Assembly (NCBI GenBank): GCA_006503535.1
Contig: QYRS01000001.1
Location: 3,472,001 to 3,536,000, forward strand
Length of the DNA stretch: 64,000 nucleotides
Reading direction: 5' to 3'
DNA from: Arthrinium phaeospermum
Lineage: Eukaryota > Ascomycota > Sordariomycetes > Amphisphaeriales > Apiosporaceae
Made by a program: the position numbers and the translations under genes. Shown in pieces: positions 22,497 through 34,936 of this stretch. The number at the start of each line of letters is the position of its first letter. Within the stretch, counting starts at the first letter, position 1. Below the pieces are notes generated by a model. It saw only the letters and a program-made list of their open reading frames with translations, did not search any database and was not told the origin of the DNA.

Positions 22497-24380
22497 ATGC
22501 ACCGCCCCAGCCGAGCCCCAGGCTTGGCCATCGGGCGACAGTCGCTGCGCCTACGTGGTCGGCCGATACTGTCGTGTCGAGAGTGTCGACGTCGCAAGAT
22601 CCGGTGTATCACAGAGCCCCTGTGCGCACTGGTGCACCATCAGAGGAGATGCACCTACCAACGCCACGGCGGAGACCCCGATCCTCACCCTCCATCCGCG
22701 GCACTACCGCCTCTCTCGACCAAGGTACCCCCAACGCGCGAGTAACCCAGGAATGGCAGGTCATCATGAATAAGTCGAGGGACCAAGGCAAAAGTCGCAA
22801 AGTAAGCACGGCGCAAGAATTCGCGGCCATCATTGCTTGCTTCAGCGAGATCACCGGCAGGGACAGTGGGAAACGCTTCGTTCCGGCAGCCCGAGGCGGC
22901 GCAGCTGGTCTCGCAATCGGCCGGCTTCCTCCGGCAATGCAAGAGTATAGCAAAAGAGCTCAAGACCCGTAGGCCCACTCGAGGTCTTCATCTGGGCGGG
23001 TCTGGAGGCGCTCCCGCGCCGGGAGATGGTCGCACCATGGTCAACCTGTACTTTGCCGCCTTTGAGTCAACGCACCGCATTCTACATGCCCGTCGTTCTG
23101 GAAGGACTACCGTCGGTTTTGGGACGATCCCGAGGGAGTTACGTCCGATCTGCGGCTCAAGGTAATCTTGGTCATGAGCATCGGATCAAGTCTACGATCA
23201 CGGTCCACGGATGCTAGCCTTAGCAACACGGAGTCGGCCCATCAGTGCATCTACGAGGCCGAGACCTGGCTGGGCGGTCCGTTGGAAAAGGACCGTATTG
23301 GCATTACGGGGCTTCAGATACAGTGCCTCACCATACTGGCAAGACAGATCTTCTCCATTGGGGGCGACACGGTATGGGTGACCATGGGATCTCTCATACA
23401 CGCGGCCATGCAGTTAGGCCTGCATCGAGACCCAAACACCTTCCACTGGACATGCCATGCCTTGAAGCCGAATTACGTCGGAGGCTGTGGGCCACCATCC
23501 TCGATCTGGCGGTCCAAGCTGCCCTAGACTCGGCGATGCCGCCCCGGATCACAATGGATGATTTCGATGCCGAGCCGCCCGCCAATATCAACGATGATGA
23601 GCTGGACGAGCGCACCACGGCGATCCAGTCTCACCCCAGAGACGTTTTCACATCAACCACGGTGCAGATCGCTCTACTGGAGACACTGCCAGTGCGCCTC
23701 CGCATCGTCCAACAGCTGAACGGGCTGCACTCCGATCTCACCATCATGCTTTGGATCTCAGCGCCCAACTGACCGATGCCGTCCGCACCGCCCCTCCGCA
23801 ACGACGCATCTGCGCGGCGCCACGACATTCCACAGGAACCTGCTCGACTACCTGATCCGCCGATTCATGATCCCGCTGCACTACTCCTTCAGCAACCAGG
23901 CGCGCACCAACCCGCTGTACTACTACTCCCTCAAGCTCAGCACCGACGCCATCGCGTTGACGCAACCATACGACGACGCCAACCACGACGACGAGATTGC
24001 GAACGAAAGGGGTGACGACAACGACGACTCATCCCGCGCCTTCTTCGCGCGGCTGATGGCCCTGGGCGGTGGTCTCTTCCGCGCCGGCGTCCGCGGCCAT
24101 CACCGCCCTCACACTGGACCTGCTGACGCGCGTCCAGGAGCAGCGCCTCGACGGCACGCTGGGCGCCACGCCCCGCACCGCGCGCCGGCCAAGGGGCGGT
24201 GCGGGACCTGATTGCGCTCCGAGGAGCGCGTCCGGCGGCGAGACGAACGTCAAGGGGCACATGTTCTTGTGCATGATCCTGGCGCAGGTCGAGGCCGTCG
24301 AGGAGGGGGAGGAGGACGGTAGCGGGAAGGAGTCGAAGTCGTCGGTCGAGGTGGCGGTCGCGCGGGCGGCGCGGGGATAG
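22497..24380 (+). CDS. Zn2Cys6 transcription factor with fungal-specific domain (frame-broken)
   Basis: The start at 22497 leads to a binuclear zinc cluster: LSCRECRRRKIRC, five residues, then a distorted second half ending RRCTYQRH. The missing C-x2-C (expected CAHC) is recovered if one C of CCCC at 22617-22620 is dropped and one base added after CGCACTG. The middle-homology (Fungal_trans) region is clear in pieces: MVNLYFAAFESTHRILH, FWKDYRRFWDDPEGV, VILVMSIGSSL, GLQIQCLTILARQIF, MQLGLHRDPKHLP, LEAELRRRLWATIL, MPPRITMDDFDAEPP, NINDDELDE, RFMIPLHYSFSNQARTNPL and the C-terminal ALTLDLLTRVQEQR. These lie in all three frames, with seven or more single-base breaks (for example the CCC at 23432-23434). 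The order and spacing match one continuous nuclear regulator. Its target genes are unknown. Confidence 0.75.
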
Positions 24381-26210
24381 TTTGGGGCACTGTTATGGGT
24401 TGTTGCGTTTGAGGAGGGGGGCAGGAGGAAAAGGGGGTGGTGAGGCTGGGTTCGGTGGTGAGGGTGCGGGGATGCCGCCGCTTTGGGCACGGGGGAGGGG
24501 GATCAGGGCTGGGTTTGGGGGGCTGCGAGTTGGATATGGATTGGGATTCGATATTGCCGGATTTTGACTTCACTTGAAGCGATATTCCGGAGCCCTCTTT
24601 AAATTTGGTGTAATATAGAAAGAGTCCATATCCAACCAGTTGCGCGCTATGTTTGAGGTGGTGCTGTCTGAAGGCGTGTTTGAAACCGGCTACGCAAAGT
24701 TTGAGGGCCTGGGCTGGTCGGGTCTGAGCGTCCAATGAATGGTATCCACCTTCACCAAGTTTGTACTCAAGTGAAGAAACACCGACGGAGGTGCATCAGC
24801 TAAAATAACGGCGGCACTTTGATTGGGCTCGGTTGGTGGTGTTCGGTATTGATGTTGCCACGGTTTGTAATCGCCATGGAAGAAAACGGGCATCTATCTG
24901 TCAAGCACCGGAGCCGTGTATGGACGCCAAGGCCGTCGGCAAGCTCATTCGCACGCTACAATGCGGTAGGTGAGGTCGGGAAATGGCACTTGCTTCGTCG
25001 GGCCGCTCTCGACGGCGTCCTTGGTGGAGAGAAATAGTTCTTCAATTGTGGGTGACAGTTGGTCGTCTGGTGGGAATTTGCGGGCCACCTTCACAGGCAC
25101 TATTCGACATCCGCAAGATGCATAACTTACTAGAGTGTATATAGAAGACACTTCTAAAAGAGGCGCGGTTGATGGCGAATGTTCAGGAGTCTCGGTTGGT
25201 GGCATGCGCGTCCCTTTTCTATTCACTAAGGAGGTGACGCGCAGAGCCAGTTGAGGCCCGGAGCCAGCCCCAAACTGTACTGTAAGGATCCCTTTCCAAG
25301 CCTTCGTCCCAGATTCAGAGTACCCGAGGCTTCCGGACTGAGGGCGCCCATGCGGACTACAGTAAGGCATCGAATAACCAAATGTGTGCAGTATTGCTTT
25401 CTAATGAATATAAAACATTGTTTTGATCTTGGTATCAATGCACACCGGTGAAATGAGGTGCTGAACGATGTTTGGGGCAGTATTTTGTTTTTCTGCGACT
25501 GAGCACGGGTACGAGACGTGCAAAGATAGCCGAAGTCCACGTACGCGGGGTGATCAAGCTTCCAGGCTGGAGCTTCCTTTTGCGCTGATTTGGGGGCCTC
25601 GAATCGAGATTAGTGCAATCAGATCCCTCTGACTGAATCCCCCGGGGAGGCGGGTCAGACTGGGTCCTGCTTAGCGGCAGAATGGGCTCCCGATGAGCTG
25701 GGCAGCTGGGTTCCTCGAAGTGCTTGAGCAGCTGCAAGTCAGTTAGCGGCCAATTCAGATTTCAGTTTGGGGTTGTTGTCAGCAGCCAGCCGTCCACGTT
25801 ATCCTGATCGCATCCATCAATCAATAGCTTGCTCTCTATCCAAATTCTGCTCTTTTTTGTTTGCCACCGCCAGACGCATCCGAGCTCACGATCTAAAAAC
25901 CACCTGCGACGAGCTATCAGCGTTTCCAGGACCGTTTCGCCGGCCTCGTCCCAGCCAGTCACAGGCGATTGCGACACCCCAGCACGCCCCGCCGCTGCGT
26001 CGACGAAACAAGGGGGCCAGCGTCCATCGCGCCGCGACCAACAGGCAGTTTTCGTTCGCCCGTGGCACCCCAGCTCTGGCCCAGCTCTGGGGAAGGGCTC
26101 TCGTCGTACGATGGCTTCCACTGCTCGCCCATCCGTGGGCCGACTTTCCTTTCTCACGTCCCATCTACATTACCAAGATTAAGCTTATTGCTATTGCTGG
26201 GCCTCGCGAA
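24381..26210. other. Intergenic, regulator to YTP1-like gene
   Basis: About 1.8 kb. The last 450 nt are pyrimidine- and C-rich and are the probable leader/promoter of the 26211 gene. Open stretches of 90-200 codons here carry no motif. Confidence 0.5.
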
Positions 26211-27810
26211 ATGGCGCTGGGACACGACCACAGTTCTAACAGCATCCCCGAAGGCAAAACCGTCTCGGACGACCCTATTGTGCGTGCAATCCTTTCCCGA
26301 TCTATTCAATTGAACGCAACGCAGTTCAACTGCAGTTCAATAAATCTTTTGGTCTGCCCAGCGTTGGCGCGATAGCTCTAGCGGCTCCAGGACAGGCGAC
26401 AAATTACAAGCACCCGATCGATTTACTGACAGAACTGCAGGACAAACACTATGGGTTCACATCTTCATTCAGATGGTCGCCTGGGGCGTCATCTTCCCTG
26501 GGGCATGGTCCTTGGCGTACGTTACTCCTGCCGTTCATCCCCATGTTTCTGTCTCTACCCGCAATTGGCTTGTTGGGTTCGGCATTATTCTAACACTCGC
26601 GCCAACCCCGACAGATTGTTAAAAACCGATGGCAACGTCCCCGTACAAACCCTCGGCGGCGTCCTGGCGCTGCTCGGATACTTCCTCGGCCACATGCACG
26701 GCGGCCGCGAGTTCGGGTCCAACATCCATCCATATTCGCCACTCCATTGATGTTCATGCTACTCGGCCAGGTCGTCATGGGAATATACTTGAAGTTGCAT
26801 CTTGAGAAGGGAATTCTGGCAAGGTGCGACGTTTTGTGAAGCTGGGACACAGCATCCTGGGAAAGGCCATGCCGGTCCTCGCCTGGACCCAGATGGTGTT
26901 TGGTGGAATTGCAACCCTGGGCTTCTGCCACGGTGATCATCTCGGCCAGTGCCTGGCCCATTACATCATGGGCAGTTCTTTCATCGCCTACGGTATTCTA
27001 TCGGTCCTCGTGCTACTGGTGGGCCAGGTCTGGCTCCGCCGCACTGGTCGCTCCAGGAATTCTTCGACCGCCATGATCGCCTCGTGGGGATGCGTCAAAC
27101 CTTTACCGAACACCGCTGGGGAGGTCCATGGGTGGAGAAAACGATGGCAAACATACGACAATGGGTGTCGTTTGGTGGTGTGCCGGCCTCGTTGGCGTCT
27201 GGCTGTCCAGGGACCGCACTGGCCGCCCGCAGCGCAACTTCATTCCCGTCTGATCATCACCGGCTGGGCCATGAGCGCACATCCTCAGCACATGATGACC
27301 AGCGCCCAGGTCCACAAGATATTCGGCTACACCCTGATGGCCGCCGGCCTTTCGCGCATCATCGAGATCTCCTTCGTGTCGACGGACGGCGTGCCGGAAG
27401 ACGGTAGCCGGTCCGCAACTTCCAGTACATCTCCGTCTTCTGCTGTACGCTCGGGCACCTCTTCATGGCCGCCACCGAAGAGCAGATGGACCTGATTGAG
27501 AACTCTAGCATGGACCACGTGGCCTACATTTCTATACTCGATCGCGTTCCTGATTCCTCTTCTCCATGATGCTCATCAACCCTGTACGACCAGAACGCCA
27601 ACCCCGCCGTGCCGACCAAGGACCTCGGCAGTAACGGCCCTGGGCGCGGGCCTGAACAGCCACGTGCCCGTCCGCGACGCCCAGGAGTTTGAGTTGGAGG
27701 GCTTGATGAGCGACGACGAGGACGCCGAGGGCAACCGCTTGCTGCGCGACGAGGATCCCGCTCGACAGCCCCAGCACGGTAGGCAGGAACAGCGAAAGGT
27801 TGCGAACTGA
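26211..27810 (+). CDS. YTP1-like / DUF2427 multi-spanning membrane protein (frame-broken)
   Basis: The start [11 protein letters not shown], then a 5' intron of about 160 nt beginning GTGCGT (about 26280), then [16 protein letters not shown], a second intron (GTACGT near 26518 to the CAG near 26612) and [155 protein letters not shown] and [15 protein letters not shown]. This is the full helix order of the DUF2427/YTP1 family (eight or more TM segments; distantly cytochrome b561-like). The acidic tail ends at 27810. Four or more single-base breaks occur. The function of the family is unknown; in yeast it resembles mitochondrial electron-transport proteins only in sequence. Confidence 0.8.
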
Positions 27811-29263
27811 TAGACGGCATACGAGAAAGAGAAATAGGGGGGAATGGAGTAATAGAGTTCCGTCGTTCGGGGGAGCGATACGGCGTACGTGATTGGAAAA
27901 CATTGCATAGATTACGGTGTTCTGGAAACTGGGTCCGGGATGGGAGTTCGGCACAGTCGTTTGGTTTTGTTTACATACCTGCAAGCACATCATAATAATG
28001 AACTGCTACATATGGCTTCAGTTTACGTGGGGGCACGGTAGGCGTGTGCTGAAGCTATTGAAAATCGGCATGTCACATCATCATCGTCGATGATCTTATC
28101 CGTCCCGCTGAGATGCCGGACGGCATTCTAAGCTGCTGGTTGAACGCTCACAAGGGCATCAACACATGCTGATCATGCAACATCTGCTTTGACATGATCA
28201 CTGAAGCTGGTTGGCTGGCTGGCTCATGCTCCTTGCTTGTCCAGATGCATTTGAATCTGGTTGAGATGTGCAAATGATACCCTGCTAATACTATCTTGTA
28301 TTCATTACATCAACGGGTCCTTATATCAGTCCATATCTTTTCAATGACTCGTCACCACGATGTGGAATGGCCTCGGGACCATCGCGATCCGTATGAAACA
28401 TCTAACTGTTGGTATTCGTGTGTCTGTTGCCAAGTCTACTTGGTGTGTGATCGAAAACTTGGTGTTCTCCTGCTCGCCCTCTATGCCCAGGACCCACCGG
28501 CACATGCCTACCCGAGCGCTCAGAGTCGCGGAGGACTCTTACTACTTGCTTGGAGGACGCGGTGCCAGGAGCGGCGGGCTTTGTCTTGTGTCGCTTTCCT
28601 GGCCTCGCGGGCCCTTTTTCGCAAACTCTTCCAGTTCTGTCATGGTCCTCGGATACCAGATGGGCGCCTAAGTAGGCGTCGCCTGTAAACCGTAAGGACG
28701 GAGGTTCCTTGGCATCTTGTTACTATCGTTGCTTTACAGGTGGGATAAGAACTCTCCACGGGCTGAGTATTGACTGGTAATGTGCTATTACGGAAGGCTA
28801 CGGGCGATTATTAGGCAATGCTTTGCGTCTTGGTGGCTTGGGTGATGCTGCTGGTACGGGTGGGTGGATGTATGATAAAGGTTGTGAGGAGTGATTTCGA
28901 CCTGGTTTACGGGGACAGTGGGAAATGGAACAGTTCAAATACGTGGTGGCGAAGGAATGTTTCCACGATTGTTGGGTTGGTTTGCTTTCCTCATTCATGC
29001 CCCTGACAAACAAACGTTGGCCGGGAATGCTTCGCCGAACTGGGACACCTCCGGAGGCAGATTACAAGGGTAAGAACTGGGACCATTGTCTAATTCATCG
29101 AAGATGCTTGAACCAGACCGTAGCAACTGCACCGCTTCATACATCTCATATATCTTGTAGCAAGATAAGGCCTGCTGGATGTAAACGAACGCCGATATGG
29201 TGGGTACTACATAAAGCCCAACAAAGTAGATCAATACAAAAGCCTGATCATTGCACATATTAT
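27811..29263. other. Intergenic, YTP1-like gene to tRNA-Ser
   Basis: About 1.45 kb with no recognised gene. Two overlapping open stretches at 28296-28688 (103 and 130 codons) show no domain. A short GGCT run (about 28210-28225) is the only repeat noticed. Confidence 0.5.
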
Positions 29264-29366
29264 GGCGCGATGGCCAGAGCGGGTCTAATGCGATAGACTT
29301 GAATCAAACAAACGATTCTAGTATCTATTTCCTTCGGGAGCGCAGGTTCGAATCCTGCTCGCGTCG
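29264..29366 (+). tRNA. tRNA-Ser (TGA) with intron
   Basis: The acceptor GGCGCGA pairs with TCGCGTC (one G-T). The anticodon stem ATAGA/TCTAT encloses loop C-T-TGA-A and an insert of about 19 nt after position 37, the normal site of eukaryotic tRNA introns. The long variable arm (TTCCTTCGGGAGC) is diagnostic for class II serine tRNA. The T arm is GCAGG-TTCGAAT-CCTGC. The D arm appears to carry extra bases relative to the usual serine D loop, possibly sequence error. A TTTTTT terminator-like run follows at 29371. Confidence 0.8.
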
Positions 29367-29506
29367 TCTTTTTTCATCTTTTCCTATTTTATTACTTCCC
29401 TACCTGCTCATATTGCCATGCCAATTTTGCTATAAATTGAATAAGTCACTCGTTTTGATCCCCTGGGATCCTGTATGCCATATACAACAAGCATGGAAGA
29501 ACGCTG

Positions 29507-31980
29507 CTATCGCAAGTATACTGTCCTGTTAATGCCATTTTTTCTTTCGGCGAGTCCCACACCACAACTCGACCTCACGACCACCTCACCCCACCCCATA
29601 TTCGTCCTGCGATACCGACAACAGCTCTCGCCGCACAGGCACCTCTTGTCCAGCCCCTTACAGTACTTGTCCCCGTAGTCGACCGTGACCTCGGCGCCGG
29701 CCTCGATGCCTTGCTGACGAGGATGACGCGCTGCGTGTTCATCCAGGTGAAGCGGTGGTACTGCGCGTTGGGGTTGCAGCTGTTGGTGACGAAGCGGGGG
29801 AAGTTGCCTGCCGGCCTGCCAGATCTGGTACTTTTTCCGCCGCGCCCCCCGACCCATTGACGACGACGACCCCGCCGCCGCCGCCACCCGCGGCGTAGGG
29901 GGACGAAGAAGAAGAAGGGGTCGTCAGGCTGCTCTCGAAGACGTCGACGTCTGGTATCCGCGCGTCACGAGCCGACGAACTCTCCGACGGGGGGCGCCGC
30001 TCGAAGGAGCACAGAGCCAGCAGGCCGTTGTGCGGCCGTCCGGGGTCCGGAACACGAGCACGGGGCTCGGGTTCGTCTTGGCGCAGCCGAAGAGGGTCGG
30101 GAAGCAGTAGCAGGTATTCCGCTTCCAGTCGTCGGACTGCTCCTTGCAGCAGGTCTCGCAGGTGGGCAGGACCTCGAGTCCCGCGCCGCCGCCCGCGCAG
30201 CATCATGGCGGGCGGCCGCGGGGCCCGTCGGCGGGGTCCAGCGGGGGTCGTCGCAGCCCCAGGCGGCGTGGTCGATGACGGATCGTCGATCTGGCGGTAG
30301 GACGGGGCTCGGGTTCGTCTTGGCGCAGCCGAAGAGGGTCGGGAAGCAGTAGCAGGTATTCCGCTTCCAGTCGTCGGACTGCTCCTTGCCGCAGGTCTCG
30401 CAGGTGGGCAGGACCTCGAGTCCCGCGCCGCCGCCCGCGCAGCATCATGGCGGCGGCCGCGGGGCCCGTCGGCGGGGTCCAGCGGGGGGTCGTCAGCCCA
30501 GGCGGCGTGGTCGATGACGGATCGTCGATCTGGCGGTAGGCGAAGTCCGGGTCCCACTGGAGGTAGGTGTTGCGCAGGGGGGGGGGCGGTGCCGTCGAGG
30601 GCGACGACCAGTCGTGGGGGTGCCCCCGTAGAGGCGGGCGGGCGACTCGCCGACGACGGCGAGCAGCTGCGCCAGTGGGGGTGCAGGGTGTCGGCGGCGA
30701 CCTCGAGGGCGGGGCGGAGGCTGCGCAGGCGGGCGAGGCTGTCGTGGTCGAAGCCGATGCGGTACTTGCAGAAGCGGTAGATGCCCATGCCCGAGAAGAT
30801 GAGCGTGGTCCAGCCGCCGGCGTCCTTGATCTCCTTGTAGCCCCGCCAGATGTACATCTTGTTGCGCAGCTCCTTCTCCGACCAGCCAAGTCGGCGCACG
30901 CCTGCAGGATCGCCCCTTGTTGTGCTTGGTCCGCGACACCGACGGGTTTCGCCCCCGCGCACTGTCCACGTACTCCTCAAAGTGCTCCACCCACCGCGCC
31001 TGCACAATCACCTGCCCGGCTCGCCTGCGTCACCTGCCGGCAGAAGGCGTTGCTCTGGCTGAAGGAGCCGCCGGGGCGGTTGGCCGAGCGCGCGACGTCG
31101 CCCTGTTGCCCCTGATGGCTGGGCGTCACCGTCAACTGGTTGCTGGCCTGCCCGTTCTGGTTCTCGATCTGCCAAGGGCCCTGCAGATGCCGCGGGCTCA
31201 GGTCGATGTCGCCGTGGATCTGCTCCCAGATGCCACCGATGAGCTTGTCCAGGGTCGAGGGCTTCAGGAAGTGTCCCACCGGCTTGACCTTGCGGCGCTT
31301 GGGGAACTTGTCGCCGCTGTGGATCTGCCGCTGGCTGTCCGCCTCGGCCTCGACCGACGCCGCGTTGACCTTGGCGGGCCGCAGCCCACTCAGGTCCTTC
31401 CGCTGATTGCTCTCGGGCGAAGGCTCAGGGGTCGCGTTGCGCGAGTTGCCCGCCGTGGACAGCTCTTCCGACACAGCTGCGACGCGCTCCGGTTCCGCTG
31501 GGGTCGCCAATTGACGGTCTTCGTAGGCCGAAGAAAGCGGCTTGGCCAGGGCTGGCGAGTCCGGATTGCTGGGCGCGCTGGGTGTGGGAGCCGCGGTGGC
31601 CACGGGCGACGGCGATTGGATGCTCGCGATGCCCGACAGATCCACAAAATGCTGCGGGCGGTGTGCACGATTGATTAGCTACGAATACCACAGCCCCTCG
31701 GCGGGAAGAGAGAGAGTCGAAGACACCAAAGGAGACGACACGACATAATTGGAGAGGGATGTGCTACCGAAACCACCATGCCCGGCGTTGATTGGCGGAC
31801 GAGGTGGGTGGGACGTTCCTCGAGGCAGGCCTCAATGCGCAAGACCGGGTTCTGCAAGCTCTGGAGGGCGGTCCAGTCGAAATTGGAGTTTCTCAGCTGC
31901 TCCACCAGCGACCGGCTGATGTGCTCGCGCAGCAGCTCGTCCTGCTGGCTCCTGTCGCTGTCGGCCGGTGAAGACGCCAT
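29507..31980 (-). CDS. SET-domain protein methyltransferase (frame-broken, internal duplication)
   Basis: The start at 31980 gives MASSPADSDRSQQDELLREH, then a short intron (acceptor CCGCAG near 31652) and a Pro/Ser/Ala-rich segment with the basic KFPKRRKVKPVG and LDKLIGGIWEQIHGD (30977-31645). Then follow ELRNKMYIWRGYKEIKDAGGW, MGIYRFCKYRIGFDHD, a Cys cluster (CETCG and CYCFPTLFGC) and, at the C-terminus, the SET core. That core reads KYQIWQAG, FPRFVTNSCNPNAQYHRF (catalytic NSCNPN), KGIEAGAEVTVDYGDKY and the post-SET RCLCGESCCRY. The segments are in order but in changing frames, and 30060-30540 is a direct duplication inside the Cys-cluster region. It is a probable nuclear lysine methyltransferase; the substrate is unknown. 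Confidence 0.7.
30060..30540. repeat. Direct tandem duplication, about 239-242 bp
   Basis: Copy 1 is 30060-30301 and copy 2 is 30302-30540. Differences are one substitution (TTGCAGCAG against TTGCCGCAG) and a few one- or two-base indels in G/C runs. It lies within the SET-domain gene and doubles its Cys-cluster coding sequence. Confidence 0.9.
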
Positions 31981-33048
31981 GATTGCCTCGTCAAAATAAT
32001 AGTATTATCGGGGGAGTGATTGGGTGCCCGTCATCGCTTTTGGTCGAAGGTCGGGCGGGCGGTTTGCTGCCCGACGCGATGTTTTTCTCTACGCCCCGCC
32101 GGCAATTACTTGCAATCCCTCCTGCCCGGGCAGAACGCCCGGGCCCCCACGCAGCTAAACCTTGAAACGGCCCCAGATGTCATGACGCCATAATTGCTTT
32201 CTTTTGTCCCCAATTCGAGCATCACTGCCAGTCAGAGGCCCTGATTGGGCCTCTTGGTCAATCAAGACGTCCAATCTTGCACATAAGGTTTGTCTTTTCC
32301 ATGTATCTGGATATGGCCTGGCAATTAAACGACCCGAGAGTAAGCAACTACTTGTCGAGAACCAGTGTTGTCGGAACCACAGTTAACCCCCGAGCGAAGT
32401 GCAAATCATTCAGAATGAAATACAATAATCGTTTAGTCTATAATATCGTGCTTCTCTAGGTGAGGGATATCTCATCGTCGGCCAGTACCGAGCAACCTGC
32501 ATTTGCAACTTTTGAAGATGTGCGCGTTGGTTATGCCGTTTCGTGGGGATGCTGGTCCTCTTGCATCCAAGTAGACAAAGTACCGGGTTGGGAAACATGA
32601 GCAGCATTAGGACGCATCGAGTCATGATGGAAGCGTCGTTGGTATGGGGTGCCAAGAGAAGAAAAGCCTGGGAAGGTGGCGATCTGTAGGTCACGATCTG
32701 AGCGACGTCTTCGGCGGCCAAGATTGCCAATAAAGCAATAGTCAACGGTGGCAGCCTGAACGACTTTTCGAGCGAGCCGGTACGATGCCCGAAACGAGGA
32801 TACAGACTGCCCGTCGTGCGTTGCCGCTCTCTTATAGAAGTTTCCACACCACTCGCATGGCGTGACCATTGCTGAAACGGATAGCACAAACCTCGCTTCG
32901 TTTCTTCACACGTGGGAAATTCCACCACAGGAACCTCAATACCGGCACGTGAAGCTCAAGCACATATTTCCAGGGAGCACATGGTATCCATTACTATGTA
33001 ATCGTACGTCCCGCTATGTATCCCAGCTCAGACGATGACATCCCTTCC
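31981..33048. other. Intergenic, SET gene to secreted-protein gene
   Basis: About 1.07 kb. A 172-codon open stretch on the minus strand (32410-32928) has no signal peptide or motif and is not called. The left part is the SET gene promoter. Confidence 0.5.
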
Positions 33049-33443
33049 CTACTTCTCGCGGCAGAACTCGCGGCCGCGCTCGGTGCGGTTGGGGTCGCAC
33101 ACGAGGTTCTGAGTGGCGACGCAAGTCAGACGGTCGCCGCCTGCACACCGTGTCAGTCTTCTTCCCGCGGGCCCTCTCCCGAGACGAGAAAGGGGGATGG
33201 GGGGTCGGGGGGTGGGGTGTGCTTACAGTTGGCGCTGCCCGAGGGGACGCACTTGCCCTGCTGGCCGTTGACGGTGCAGAAGTCCTGCTTCAGGCTCGTG
33301 TTGGCGACGCAGCAGGAGCCCGATGGCACGGGCCGGTTGGCGTTGGACTGGCGGCGGGCGAGGGGGGCGCTCTGGCCCTCGGTGGCGGCGGCGCTGGCGA
33401 GGCCGGCCAGGGCGACGATGACGGGGAGGATGGCGAACTGCAT
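33049..33443 (-). CDS. Small secreted cysteine-rich protein (8 Cys)
   Basis: Two exons on the minus strand, 33227-33443 and 33049-33140. The 86-nt intron (GTAAGC...CAG) splits a Cys codon. The 102-residue product has a clear signal peptide (MQFAILPVIVALAGLASAAA), a possible KEX2-like site (LARR), then a mature domain with eight cysteines: SCC, DFC, GKC, ANC, LTC, LVC and EFC. The frame is intact. Small size, secretion and the even number of cysteines fit an extracellular effector-like or defence-related protein. I do not recognise a named family. The pyrimidine-rich leader upstream (about 33460-33540) contains a run of about ten T. Confidence 0.85.
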
Positions 33444-34936
33444 CTTGACGGTGGTTTTTGGCCCGGGGATTATGGTCGTTGCTGGTGGACGGTGGATTGA
33501 TTGTACGAGTAGGAAGAGGCCGGCCTGAAGGAAAAAAAAAATTATTAAAACTTATGTCAAATAAGCTGGAGTGAGAGAATGGTATACTTCCTCCAGAACT
33601 CGTAGCCTGGTGGAAGCGGCGGTCTCGGGTCTTTATACAGAGAGGTCCAGATGGCATCGCATCGTCCGGGTATCGCGGCGCAGCCGGGGGCGGTCCTGCT
33701 GCTACCACGCCCGAGCCCAAAATTGGGGGAGGTGTGGATGCCGCCAGGGTTGTGACTCCTACAGTACATACATACATACATAGGGACTGACCCTGAAGCT
33801 CGTGGAATGGGTAAGGGGAACTGCGAACGGCGGATTCTGATTGGCGGCGTCTGCTCCTGTCAGTGTGTCGCCAAGGGGCGCGGCGATGGGGATAAAAGCG
33901 GGTACGCTCAGTACTGAGCAGCCAAGCAGCCCCCTAAGCTAAAATGATGAGACGGGTTTCAAGGACGGTCCCACTCCTGGCCGAACAGTGTCCCAACCTG
34001 CTGGGCCCCCCTCGGCCGCGACGTTTCGTGCACGTCTTTCGGTTGCCAAAGAAGAAACCTCACTTGCCCTAGTGGCATTTGGCTGTCGCTGCGGTAGAGG
34101 GAGCCAAGCATTAGCCTGGCCCATTGTTTGCATCTATCCTCGTGGAGTCGGCGCACCTGCGCAGCCAACGGCACAAATCGCCTGTAATAGGCAGGAGCCA
34201 AATGGATAATTAGGAATCGACGCACTATGCGAATCTCCAAATCTCCGTGGGCTCAATGGGGCGTGGTGCCAGTCTGGTGCAGCCCCTTATCGGCCACGAG
34301 ATGAAGGCAGATTAGCTTGCGAGCCCGGCATTCAGCTGGCCCACTTGGAGTGGCCCCCTAAAAAGAAGCATATCTCGGGTACATGTACTCCATACTACCT
34401 ACAACCTTCCCTGCCAAGTTTCAGCTCGTTGCGCTACCAGAGAAAGAACGTCCATGGCATCTTCTATCTCGAGTCAAGCCGCTCTACAAGTATCTTGTCG
34501 CGCATTGTGGCCATTGCCCCGGCGGTAGAGCGATTCGCTTCTTACGGCAGCAACCATCAGCAGACTGAATCCAACCCAGCTCTACGCGTCGTCCTGCACC
34601 GGCGCCGTCGCGATGACGCGTTGCCGAGAAGTCTGGGCATGGCCAGGACTCGCGCTTCTGGGCCTTACTCAATCAATTCTAACGGTCAGAAAGTCGTCTG
34701 TCCCGAATGGGGTTTCTTCTGGTCCCGTAATACCTCTACAGAGCTAGGGCCGCTGTTACCGTCAGCACTCGGCCCCGTATCTCACTCACAAGTAGTTAAG
34801 CGCGTGTCAAGAGTCGAGAGCAGTGTGTATTGGTGATCAATCTAGTCTACAGTGTGCTGGTGCATCGATTCTATCTACCTAGATCCCATGGTGCTCACAT
34901 ACCAGTACATGGCTCATGTGTCTTGACCCTGCTGCA
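33444..34936. other. Intergenic, secreted-protein gene promoter side
   Basis: About 1.5 kb. It includes a (TACA)-type microsatellite (about 33764-33781) and GGGATAAAAGCGGG at 33890, with no gene following it on +. No supported gene. Confidence 0.5.

Noticed and set aside
32410..32928. 172-codon minus frame
   Set aside because: No signal peptide, no motif and no supporting introns or neighbours; compatible with chance.
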